From positions 200,261 through 264,260 of the forward strand of contig DYJC01000004.1 in assembly GCA_020723305.1 (NCBI GenBank): a stretch of 64,000 bases of DNA. The letters run 5' to 3'. This document shows positions 46,362 to 54,500 of the stretch, piece after piece (within the stretch, counting starts at the first letter, position 1; each line of letters starts with the position of its first letter). The position numbers and the translations under genes are program-made. This stretch comes from Desulfosudis oleivorans (GTDB lineage Bacteria; Desulfobacterota; Desulfobacteria; Desulfobacterales; SURF-7). The notes under the pieces are model-generated. The model ran no database searches. It was not told the DNA's origin and was given only the letters and a program-made list of their open reading frames with translations.

Positions 46362-46521
46362 AAATTAGATGCTCTCTCTGCATCTTGAACAATCGAAAAC
46401 AAATAATATAAATCAGGCTCGTTTTTTTAGATTTCCATAGTTATCATTCCTTTTGTTTCCCCAGATAAACCAATTGTTTCGCTCCCTTGTTCGCAATTTA
46501 ATACCAATAAAATTCAAGCCC

Positions 46522-46549
46522 TTGACATAGTATCCTTCCTCAATATAGG
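46522..46549 (+). promoter_or_regulatory. Candidate sigma-70 promoter of the oxidoreductase operon
   Basis: TTGACA (46522-46527) is followed after 16 nt by TATAGG (46544-46549), about 55 nt before the ATG of the membrane-protein gene. The spacing and -35 are good; the -10 is moderate. Confidence 0.5.
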
Positions 46550-46602
46550 TATGATTCACTGGTCACAACTCTGAAATCGCCATATACTGTACTGCCATCG
46601 GG

Positions 46603-46983
46603 ATGGAAATCATGAGCAGAAGTGCAAGAACAATGATCGTTGTCGGTATCTATGTATTGATTTTGGGCAGCCTTATGATACTGGTTCCCAATTTTCTGCT
46701 TCGTTTGTTCATGCAGCCGGAGACATCGGAAATATGGATCAGAACCACCGGCATGTTTCTCCTGTTTCTGGGTTATTACTATATTGCAGCAGCACGGGCA
46801 GAGCTGACCCAATTTTTTCAATTCAGTGTATATGCCAGGGCATGTGTCATCCTGTTCTTTGTCGGTTTTGTCGTTTTTCTTTCGGCAAGCCCTGTTTTAA
46901 TCGCCTTTGGGGTTGTGGATCTTGGCACAGCCATATGGACCCAAATTGCATTACTAAAAGACCGGTCAAAAGGAGTATCCTGA
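46603..46983 (+). CDS. Small hydrophobic membrane protein
   Basis: 126 aa with four transmembrane helices (about residues 11-31, 44-63, 76-95 and 96-115). Not a recognised transporter. ATG 46603 or 46612 (MSRSART) may be the start. The stop TGA overlaps the next ATG by 1 nt, so the oxidoreductase gene is translated with it. It may be an anchor or helper for the operon; this is inference from position only. Confidence 0.6.
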   Translation: MEIMSRSARTMIVVGIYVLILGSLMILVPNFLLRLFMQPETSEIWIRTTGMFLLFLGYYYIAAARAELTQFFQFSVYARACVILFFVGFVVFLSASPVLIAFGVVDLGTAIWTQIALLKDRSKGVS

Positions 46984-48173
46984 TGTCTATTCTTTTCAGC
47001 AGTAAAAAAGTGGGTGGCCTTGAAATTAAAAACCGGTTCGTACATTCCGGAACCTATGAATGCATGGCTACGGAAACCGGAGAAGTCACGGATCAACTTA
47101 TCAAGCGGTATGCAACATTGGCAAAAGGCGAGGTCGGCCTGATTGTTACCGGCTATATGTCTGTTCTGGCATCGGGCCGTGCGGCCAAGCACCAGACCGG
47201 AATTCATTCCGATTCCTTTATTCCGGGTCTTCGAAAACTTGCCGATGCTGCTCATGAAGGAGGAAGTAAAATCTTTTTCCAGCTCGTTCATGCAGGAAGG
47301 CAGACCATACCGGAATATACCGGACAGAAGCCCATGGGGCCTTCCAGTGTTCATATCGACCCGACCTATCTGGTAAAACCCCGTGAAATGACCGCATCTG
47401 ATATAAAGGAAGTAATCGAGTCATATGGGGAATCCGCAAAGCGCGCTGTTTCAGCCAATGCTGATGGAATCAATATCAGTGCTGCTGCCGGATATCTTCC
47501 CAACCAGTTTCTGTCTCCTTACCACAATCACCGGAAAGACGAATGGGGAGGATCCGATGAAAACCGGTTCCGTTTTTTAATGGAAGTTGTAATCGCCGTC
47601 AAAAAAAATCTGCCTCAGGGAATGCCGCTGGTTGTAAAAATCAGCACGAATGATCAGTCACCAGGGCCGGGTGTTACACTAGAAACCGCAAAAAAACATG
47701 CAAAATGGCTTGCTGAACTGGGTGTGGACGGTCTTGAAATCGCCTCCGGCAACCTTTTGTATGCCCATATGACCATGTGGCATGGTGATGTGCCGATCAA
47801 AGAACTGGTCCAATCTCTGGCCTGGTGGAAAAGGCCGGCCGCATGGATCGTAATGAAAAGAATGGAAGGTAAATATCTGTTAAAAGGCCCATGGAACCTG
47901 GAAGCAGCCAGAAGCATTCGGAAGATGACCGGAGAGCTCCCGTTGTTCCTGGTCGGCGGCATCCGGGATGTTCAGATTATGGAAAAACTGATCGAAAACA
48001 GTGACTCGGATTTTATCCAGATGTGCCGACCTTTTGTCCGGGAACCATTCCTGGTAAAAAAAATTCAAAAAGGTGAAATGGAAAAGGTTTCCTGCAAAAA
48101 CTGCAACCGATGTCTCGGGGCGATTGCAAATCATATTCCCATTGCATGCTATTATAACGGACTGCCGGAATAA
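46983..48173 (+). CDS. Old-yellow-enzyme-family NADH:flavin oxidoreductase
   Basis: 396-aa FMN enzyme of the OYE / 2,4-dienoyl-CoA reductase class. IKNRFVHSGTYECMA, FFQLVHAGRQTIPEY, the GINISAAAGYLPNQFLSP segment and LVGGIRD are typical of the TIM barrel. The C-terminal CKNCNRCLGAI...C cluster could hold a 4Fe-4S, as in 2,4-dienoyl-CoA reductase; the second flavin/NAD domain of that enzyme is missing. Probably reduces enoyl or enone substrates. AAAGGAG lies 9 nt before ATG 46983. Confidence 0.85.
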   Translation: MSILFSSKKVGGLEIKNRFVHSGTYECMATETGEVTDQLIKRYATLAKGEVGLIVTGYMSVLASGRAAKHQTGIHSDSFIPGLRKLADAAHEGGSKIFFQLVHAGRQTIPEYTGQKPMGPSSVHIDPTYLVKPREMTASDIKEVIESYGESAKRAVSANADGINISAAAGYLPNQFLSPYHNHRKDEWGGSDENRFRFLMEVVIAVKKNLPQGMPLVVKISTNDQSPGPGVTLETAKKHAKWLAELGVDGLEIASGNLLYAHMTMWHGDVPIKELVQSLAWWKRPAAWIVMKRMEGKYLLKGPWNLEAARSIRKMTGELPLFLVGGIRDVQIMEKLIENSDSDFIQMCRPFVREPFLVKKIQKGEMEKVSCKNCNRCLGAIANHIPIACYYNGLPE

Positions 48174-48184
48174 GGAGGCCGATC

Positions 48185-49816
48185 ATGAAAACCTTACTGT
48201 TGAAAAATGGCCGGATCATTGATGGAACCGGGAAAAAAGCATTTTCAGGCCATGTATTGCTTCATGGCACAAAGATCGAATCGGTTCTGGAAAACGGCCA
48301 TATACCGGAAGCAGATGAAGTGATCGATGCGACAGGGAAAGTGATTTCCCCCGGATTTATCGATATGCATTCCCATTCAGACTGGGTTCTTCCCTGCGAA
48401 GATCATGATCTGGCCATGAAATGCCTTCCGGAGCAAGGGATCACAACGATTGTCGGTGGTAACTGCGGTTTTTCACCGGCTCCCATTTCTGAAAACATGC
48501 GGCGACTCTTGAACACGACTCATTTTTCACTCATGAATGACCGCCCGCTTGATTACGGTTGGAACACCTTTGAGGAATATCTGAATCAGGTTGAAAAAGC
48601 CCGCCCGATCGTAAACACAGCACATCAGGTGGGTCATGCTTCCCTAAGGCTGGGACAGGCTGAATTACATCAAAAAACACTGTCCAAAGATCAACTGGAT
48701 GAATGCTTGAAATCCCTTGCCCAATCTTTTGAGCAAGGGGCCTGCGCCGTAAGTTTCGGCCTGGGGTATGAGCCGGGAATGTATTCATCTCTTGCGGAAC
48801 TGGAAGCGTTTTGCAAGGTCGCAGCATCTGCAGACAAGCTGGTTACGGTCCATATGAAAGCATTGAGCCGGATTTCCCCGACCTATCCGCCGACCTATCT
48901 GAAACCGCACAATATCCGAGCCCTTACGGAAATCATCCAGATTGCCCGTAACACCGGAGTCAGGCTCCAGTTGTCACATCTCATTTTTGTTGGGCGAAAC
49001 AGTTGGTCTACGGCAGACAGATGCATCCGGATCATTGAAAATGAGAAGGCACGCGGCATGGATATCAAATTTGATGCATTCCCCTATACCTTCGGCAATA
49101 CAACCATTACGGCCTTTCTCCCCTCCTGGTTTCTCAGCAAGCTCCCCCAGGCTTATCAGAACAGATGGAACAGAATTCTGCTTAGAGCAGAGCTTCTGCT
49201 AGGATTCAAACTGGTCGGGTTCTCGTATCGGGATTTTCAGATCATGGATGCAGGGATTGAAAAATGGCAGGAACTGAATGGATACCGGATCATTGAAATT
49301 GCCCGAAAGTGGGGCCTTTCTCCTTTTGAAACCGTGCTGAAGCTTTGTGAAGAAAGCAACGGCCAGACGGTTGTCCTGTTTCATTCATACAGTGGTGAGC
49401 CTGGTCAGGAAACCGTACTGGAAAATGTTTTAAAACATGACCTGTGCCTTTTTGAAACCGATGCGCTCACCCGGTTCGGCGGATACCCCAACCCGGCCGG
49501 ACTGGGAACCTTTCCCAAAATACTGGGAGAATATGTCCGAAACCGCAAACTGTTTTCCATGGAAAATGCGATCCAACGGATGACATCTGCTTCGGCTGAA
49601 CGATTCGGCATTCAGGATCGGGGAGTGTTGTCTGCCGGTAAAAAAGCGGATCTGGTCGTTTTTGATCCAGCAACAATTGACGAAACACCGGCAAATGGCC
49701 ATAACCCGGCCGGCCGACCCAAAGGAATCTCCCATGTGATCATCAATGGCACCCAAGTTGTAATAAACGGTGAGTATCAAAAAGGTGTGAGAACAGGAGA
49801 AGTACTCCTTTTTTGA
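48185..49816 (+). CDS. D-aminoacylase/N-acyl-D-amino-acid-deacylase-type amidohydrolase
   Basis: 543 aa. The N-terminal LLKNGRIIDGTGKKAFSGHV and the GFIDMHSHSD metal motif (two His) are typical. VVGGNCGFSPAP is a distinctive D-aminoacylase sequence, and GTFPKILGEYVR near the end is also characteristic. The family hydrolyses acyl amides or D-amino-acid derivatives with zinc; the substrate is unclear. It starts 11 nt after the oxidoreductase gene, so the two probably act in one pathway. Confidence 0.85.
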   Translation: MKTLLLKNGRIIDGTGKKAFSGHVLLHGTKIESVLENGHIPEADEVIDATGKVISPGFIDMHSHSDWVLPCEDHDLAMKCLPEQGITTIVGGNCGFSPAPISENMRRLLNTTHFSLMNDRPLDYGWNTFEEYLNQVEKARPIVNTAHQVGHASLRLGQAELHQKTLSKDQLDECLKSLAQSFEQGACAVSFGLGYEPGMYSSLAELEAFCKVAASADKLVTVHMKALSRISPTYPPTYLKPHNIRALTEIIQIARNTGVRLQLSHLIFVGRNSWSTADRCIRIIENEKARGMDIKFDAFPYTFGNTTITAFLPSWFLSKLPQAYQNRWNRILLRAELLLGFKLVGFSYRDFQIMDAGIEKWQELNGYRIIEIARKWGLSPFETVLKLCEESNGQTVVLFHSYSGEPGQETVLENVLKHDLCLFETDALTRFGGYPNPAGLGTFPKILGEYVRNRKLFSMENAIQRMTSASAERFGIQDRGVLSAGKKADLVVFDPATIDETPANGHNPAGRPKGISHVIINGTQVVINGEYQKGVRTGEVLLF

Positions 49817-49989
49817 TTCTGCAAATACAATATGATCAGGCAGGCTCAAAGGATAAAACGCTCAAAATTTTTGATATCAAATCTACCGGAACTCATTGGG
49901 GGCATATTGATCTGATCAGCGGGAAACATGCCCCCAAATATATATGGCCGTATATGCTAAAATGGTTGAAAAAAAGAGTGACTGCCTGA
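49813..49989 (+). pseudogene. Remnant of an alpha/beta-hydrolase gene (3' end)
   Basis: After the amidohydrolase, the plus strand has an open frame (58 codons from TTG 49813, stop 49987-49989) that reads as the C-terminus of an alpha/beta hydrolase: THWGHIDLISGKHAPKYIWP followed by a LKWLKKR end. The GH(x)DL motif carries the catalytic His of that fold, but no nucleophile-elbow region precedes it. The TTGGGGGCAT/ATGCCCCCAA inverted repeat (49896-49905 and 49928-49937) is inside this frame. Most likely a decayed gene fragment. Confidence 0.55.
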
Positions 49990-50028
49990 TCGCTCCATTT
50001 ATACAGAACACGATATACAGCCTGCGGC

Positions 50029-50499
50029 TCAGATTGCAGACAAAGCTTTTCCTAAATTTTTTAAATATTTGTCCACAAGGCCTGAAAACTCGCGAACGAC
50101 CAGCGGCGATACAATCATTTTAATTAAACCAGGCAAAGGCAGTGTCAACTCTCCCTTTGAAGTAAAAGTAAGATGAGTTGTTTTATCACTATTGGATTTG
50201 ATTTTCCAGGAGCCTTCGACAATACCGTTTCCAATACCTTTTACCGGCTCCCACTTGATCCAGCCTTTGCTTTTGTTTTTGGAATATTTTACCGCATAAA
50301 TGGATTGTATGGAATACTTATCGACTCCAAATTTTTTCATCTCCCACTGATATGTATTGTTCCCGAGATCAATCAGTTTGTCCACATTCGGAAAATGGCT
50401 TGCTGACTGGGGAACGTCCTCCAGATATGCAAATGCATCTGTAAAGGAACAATCCACATCCAATTCTCTTTCAATTTTTACATTGACTGTTAATGCCAA
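50029..50499 (-). CDS. SRPBCC-family (START-like) ligand-binding protein
   Basis: 156 aa. It has the beta-rich fold seen in polyketide-cyclase-like proteins: VDCSFTDAFAYLEDVPQSAS and HFPNVDKLIDLGNNTYQWEM at the N-terminal half, and a C-terminal helix SPLVVREFSGLVDKYLKNL. It may bind lipids or aromatic compounds. The start TTG 50499 is chosen because TAGGAGG lies 4 nt upstream; a TTG at 50535 also fits. No partner is clear. Confidence 0.7.
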   Translation of the reverse strand: MALTVNVKIERELDVDCSFTDAFAYLEDVPQSASHFPNVDKLIDLGNNTYQWEMKKFGVDKYSIQSIYAVKYSKNKSKGWIKWEPVKGIGNGIVEGSWKIKSNSDKTTHLTFTSKGELTLPLPGLIKMIVSPLVVREFSGLVDKYLKNLGKALSAI

Positions 50500-50657
50500 A
50501 TTGCCTCCTATTGTTGTTTTCTGTTGATTCAACAATTATCAGCCAAGATATCACCTTCTAATTATTTTACACTATTTAAGAAACAGCTTCATGTCAAGAT
50601 GATCAGATAAGGTTATTTGAGCAGCATAAACTTCTTGAATAATTCATCCTGTTTGTT

Positions 50658-51695
50658 ATGATGGTTACAGAGTGCTGCTTCTTGTTTCATTCAAGACTGA
50701 CCAATATTGATCCGATCTTGAAAATCACAAGTCAGAATAATAACTTCACTCCAATTGATTTCTGTGAGCCAATGCAAAAAGAACTGAACCTTGCAAATAT
50801 CCGTCTTGAATATCCAGTCCATACCATCAGCAAAAAACTGCTCGTACCTGCCGGAGCAAAGCTGGATGAAGAAACCATAAATTCCCTTCGAGCCAACAAT
50901 CAGAATAATGATAAATATCCGTTAATCCGTATTATGCTGCATGATACATTGATGGATGATTTTTTTAAAATAATTGAGAGTTCAGCACATTACAGCGTCA
51001 TATTTTCCGACAACAAATCCGTGAAAAGTATGCTGGAAATCATTACGGAGATCGAAGTCCCGGCACCGATCATCTCCTATCTGGAATTTTTTAAAATTCA
51101 TGAATATTATACGTATCGCCATATCCTGATGGTATTTACACTTTCCACAATGCTTGCCATGGATTTAATCAAGGATAAAAGCAAAATAATTGAAGCCTCC
51201 ATTGCCGGGCCTACTCACGATTTTGGAAAACTATCTGTTCCTTTATCTATATTGACCAAAGACACCCCACTGACTGCCAAAGAGAAATCCTATCTTCAAC
51301 ACCACTCCATAGCCGGATTCGTCTTGCTGACATATTACTTTCAAAAATCCAAGCACCTCCCAGGGCTTGTAGCCCTGCAGCACCATGAACGAAGGGATGG
51401 ATCAGGATATCCTCTGGGAATTTTTCTTGACAACCCTATGGTTGAAATCGTGGTTGCCTGTGATATATATGATGCACTCGTGTCACCGAGACCCTATCGT
51501 CCCATGTCCTTTGACAACCGTTCCGCACTTGAAGAAATCACACATATGGCTGAGCAGAACAAACTAAGTTGGGATGTGGTAAAAGTCTTGATTGCAAAAA
51601 ATAGAAAAAAGCAGCCTCATTTTCAAGATTGCAGCATTTCAAAAGAAACAAGAGGGGGGATTCCGGAAAAGAATCTATACGGCAAAATCCTATAA
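50658..51695 (+). CDS. HD-GYP-type phosphodiesterase-like protein
   Basis: 345 aa. Residues about 150-300 show the HD-GYP fold: YRHILMVFTLS, AGPTHDFGKLSVP with the HD pair, HHSIAGF, and HHERRDGSGYP with the GYP signature. These hydrolyse cyclic di-GMP. The N-terminal 140 residues lack a recognised domain. ATG 50658 lacks a clear ribosome binding site; ATG 50772 (MQKELNL) is an alternative. It complements the PilZ receptor elsewhere in the window. Confidence 0.85.
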   Translation: MMVTECCFLFHSRLTNIDPILKITSQNNNFTPIDFCEPMQKELNLANIRLEYPVHTISKKLLVPAGAKLDEETINSLRANNQNNDKYPLIRIMLHDTLMDDFFKIIESSAHYSVIFSDNKSVKSMLEIITEIEVPAPIISYLEFFKIHEYYTYRHILMVFTLSTMLAMDLIKDKSKIIEASIAGPTHDFGKLSVPLSILTKDTPLTAKEKSYLQHHSIAGFVLLTYYFQKSKHLPGLVALQHHERRDGSGYPLGIFLDNPMVEIVVACDIYDALVSPRPYRPMSFDNRSALEEITHMAEQNKLSWDVVKVLIAKNRKKQPHFQDCSISKETRGGIPEKNLYGKIL

Positions 51696-51801
51696 TGAAT
51701 TGGACAGATGTTTGGCATGAAATGACTTGAATCGACGATAAAATTATTTTAATCAATAAAAAAAGCAATTACCATTATAGACAAATACAAGGAGCTTGAG
51801 C

Positions 51802-52800
51802 ATGAAAAAAGCACTGGTTACAGGAGCAGCTGGTTTTATCGGTTCACATGTTGTTCGGGAACTTCTGAAAGAAAATGTTGAAGTACGAGCGATGGTAAGA
51901 CCAGGAGAACCGCTGACAAACCTTTCCGGTCTTGAAATTGAGACGGTTCAAGCTGACATTCTGAATCAAAGCGCGGTTGAAAAAGCAGTGAAAAGCGTGG
52001 ATACTGTTTTTCATCTCGCTGCCGTATATTCGATCTGGATGAAGGACTGGAGTACAATCTATGAGGTAAACCTCCAGGGCTCACGAAATGTTCTCTGGGC
52101 ATGCTTGAAAGCCGGCACAAAAAAAGTAGTTTATACTAGTTCCATTGCGGCTATCGGCACCTCTCCCGGAAAGCAGTTGAGCAATGAAAAGACCCCGTTT
52201 AATCAATATGATTTAGGGAATCACTATGTTCTAACCAAATATCTCTCTCAGCAGGAAGCCCTGGGCTTTTCCAAAAACGGTCTTGATCTTGTTGTCGTAA
52301 ACCCATGCTTTCCTTTTGGAGAAAACGACATCGCGCCGACACCCACGGGGAAGAGTATCCTGGATGTGATCTCCGGCCTTGCACGATTTCATTACAAAGG
52401 AGGCATCAACATTGTTGATGTAAATGATGTGGCAAGGGGTCACCTACTGGCTGCAAAAAAGGGAAAAACAGGTGAACTATATATACTTGGGAATGAAAAT
52501 CTTACCATGGGCGAATTTATCAGAACCATAAACCGAATTGCCGGCTTCCAGAACAGAAAACTGCCCAGGCTTCCGGTTGCAGCGCTCAAAGCCGGGACAT
52601 CCGTTCTCAAGGTCTGGTCTGACTATATAAGCCATAAACCGCCGCTGTCGACACCTGCTGAGATACACTATACCTCCCAATATCTCTTTTTTGATGTCAC
52701 AAAGGCAAAAACCGAACTGGGCCTTGAACTTTCGCCCGTTGAAACCTCAATTGAAAAATCCATCCAATGGTTTCGAGAAAATGGATATTTAAAAAAATAG
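51802..52800 (+). CDS. NAD-dependent epimerase/dehydratase (extended SDR)
   Basis: 332 aa. VTGAAGFIGSHVVRELL gives the Rossmann glycine motif, and TSSIAAIG with Y-x-x-x-K (YVLTKYLS) gives the active site. The overall pattern resembles dihydroflavonol-reductase-like or HpnA-type SDRs. ATG 51802 has AAGGAG 8 nt upstream; a TTG-initiated extension (MSMKK) is not favoured. The substrate could be an isoprenoid or sugar; no partner is visible. Confidence 0.8.
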   Translation: MKKALVTGAAGFIGSHVVRELLKENVEVRAMVRPGEPLTNLSGLEIETVQADILNQSAVEKAVKSVDTVFHLAAVYSIWMKDWSTIYEVNLQGSRNVLWACLKAGTKKVVYTSSIAAIGTSPGKQLSNEKTPFNQYDLGNHYVLTKYLSQQEALGFSKNGLDLVVVNPCFPFGENDIAPTPTGKSILDVISGLARFHYKGGINIVDVNDVARGHLLAAKKGKTGELYILGNENLTMGEFIRTINRIAGFQNRKLPRLPVAALKAGTSVLKVWSDYISHKPPLSTPAEIHYTSQYLFFDVTKAKTELGLELSPVETSIEKSIQWFRENGYLKK

Positions 52801-52812
52801 GGCGGATATTTT

Positions 52813-53811
52813 TTATCCAATATTCAGACTCAGTTCCCCGAGTGCCATTCGGACAAGATCCCCAATAAAGATAAAAGGCAGCTCATTCTTTTGTGCCGCA
52901 ATAAAAAGGTTATTGCGGCACATGGGGCAAAGATAAACCATCGCTTGTGCACCTGACTTCTTTGCATCCAGGATATTTTTTTCCTGATCTTCAGTCGGAT
53001 CTCCCATACCAAGCAGTTGTTTTACGGCAGCACAACAAAGAGCCTTTTCACGATCATAAACTCGTTTTACCCGACGAACCCCGACAAGTTCAAACAACTC
53101 ATCAATAAAATGTTCCTTTTCCGGGGTGTGTCTCGAAGCACAAGGCCTTTGGTAAGAGATGTCAAGATTGATCGGTTTGATCCGGTCTGCATTCTTTTTG
53201 ACATGCTCGACCAGATATTCAGCAAGATGAACAGGCCGGAACGGGACATCAATTCCATATTCCGGAGCAAGCCGGGCCAGCATGGCATAGCAATCATCAT
53301 GAAAGCAGACAACTTCTTTGGCACCTGTTTTTGCCAGATGGGAAACAACCTCCTTTGCATGTTTTCTTTGAATGCTTTCAACCCCCATGTGACTGAACAA
53401 CAACCAGCAGAAATAGGGTTTGCCGCCCACTTTGGGCAGATCGTACAGTTCCCCTTGAATCAGCGCTGCTTCATTTTTACCGAACACACAGGTTGTCATC
53501 ACACGATCTGCTTTCGGAATATCGCGTAATTCACCTGAAAATGTGTACTGTTTTTCTGTAGCGGCAACCGAATCTTCGGGAATGAACCGGCAAAATTTTT
53601 CCTGTAATTCTGCTATCAAATCAAATGGATTTGCTTTTTTGGGGCAAATCTCATTGCAGCCATAGCATGTGATACAAGCATCAAGTGCCGGAGCATACTC
53701 TCCGGAATTCATCAATTGCTTCCATGTAACCGCCTGATCCAAATCAACGTCCATCCATTGGCACTTAACGAGACATTCTCCACAGAGATTGCATTGTTCA
53801 GGTTTAAACAT
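52813..53811 (-). CDS. HdrD/GlpC-like CCG-domain iron-sulfur protein
   Basis: 332 aa. Residues about 7-70 hold two 4Fe-4S motifs: CNLCGECLVKC and CITCYGCNEICP. The later half has two CCG-like regions, CFHDDCYAML and then a C-terminal RPCASRHTPE and ALCCAAVKQLL with LCPMCRN, which are the cysteine pairs of HdrB/HdrD-type proteins. Probably transfers electrons to a quinone or a disulfide-like site. ATG 53811 has GAGGAT 7 nt upstream; the open frame runs back to 53973 but this part is not needed. It is convergent with the SDR gene. Confidence 0.75.
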   Translation of the reverse strand: MFKPEQCNLCGECLVKCQWMDVDLDQAVTWKQLMNSGEYAPALDACITCYGCNEICPKKANPFDLIAELQEKFCRFIPEDSVAATEKQYTFSGELRDIPKADRVMTTCVFGKNEAALIQGELYDLPKVGGKPYFCWLLFSHMGVESIQRKHAKEVVSHLAKTGAKEVVCFHDDCYAMLARLAPEYGIDVPFRPVHLAEYLVEHVKKNADRIKPINLDISYQRPCASRHTPEKEHFIDELFELVGVRRVKRVYDREKALCCAAVKQLLGMGDPTEDQEKNILDAKKSGAQAMVYLCPMCRNNLFIAAQKNELPFIFIGDLVRMALGELSLNIG

Positions 53812-53999
53812 TTGTTTATCCTCATCGTAGAGTAGTAATATTCCAATACAAAGCAGTAACCCAAAAATATACTCAATTCTTAATGACGTTTCCTTGGATT
53901 TGTCAATATTGGATTTACGATAAAAATTCGGGTTGTGCAGTAAAAAAAAATCATGTATTGTGAACAAAATCAATGAACCTCGAAAAAAGGAGATCGATC

Positions 54000-54464
54000 A
54001 TGACTGTGGAAATATTATCCATTGACGAGATGAAAAAACGAATTGGGATGGAAATTGGTGTTACTGATTGGTTGAAAATCGATCAGGAACGGATCAACAA
54101 GTTTGCAGACTGCACACTAGACAGCCAATGGATCCATGTTGACGAAAAAATGGCAGCGAAAGGGCCTTTTGGAAAAACCATTGCCCACGGTTTTCTTACG
54201 GTCTCTCTTTTATCCCATTTTTCAGAAAAATTTGCGATCATTCCTGAAGGAACAAAAATGACGGTCAATTATGGAATGAATAAATTACGGCTCATCAACC
54301 CTGTACCTGTAGGATCAAAAATAAGAGATCGGATTACACTTTCCGACATTGCGGTTAAATCTGAAGATCGAATTCTGGTAACCAATACACACACGGTTGA
54401 AATCGAAGGTCAGGAAAAACCTGCCTGTATTGCAGAACTCCTTTTTATGTATTTCAGAGGATAG
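54000..54464 (+). CDS. MaoC-like hot-dog dehydratase
   Basis: 154 aa. VTDWLKIDQERINKFADCTL then HVDEKMAAKGPFGKTIAHGFL is the MaoC/(R)-specific enoyl-CoA hydratase signature: the catalytic Asp and His of the hot-dog fold fall in the FADCT and HVD region. It probably hydrates enoyl-CoA. ATG 54000 has AAAGGAG 7 nt upstream. It is divergent from the HdrD-like gene. Confidence 0.85.
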   Translation: MTVEILSIDEMKKRIGMEIGVTDWLKIDQERINKFADCTLDSQWIHVDEKMAAKGPFGKTIAHGFLTVSLLSHFSEKFAIIPEGTKMTVNYGMNKLRLINPVPVGSKIRDRITLSDIAVKSEDRILVTNTHTVEIEGQEKPACIAELLFMYFRG

Positions 54465-54500
54465 ACCGGTTTTTCAATATGGCTGGATTGAATATCCCTG

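Noticed and set aside
49896-49937. TTGGGGGCAT/ATGCCCCCAA inverted repeat as a terminator
   Set aside because: No T-run follows, the loop is 22 nt, and it lies inside the hydrolase-like reading frame.
53812-53973. N-terminal membrane helix for the HdrD-like protein
   Set aside because: The hydrophobic stretch lies before ATG 53811, which has the better ribosome binding site; the upstream start has none.
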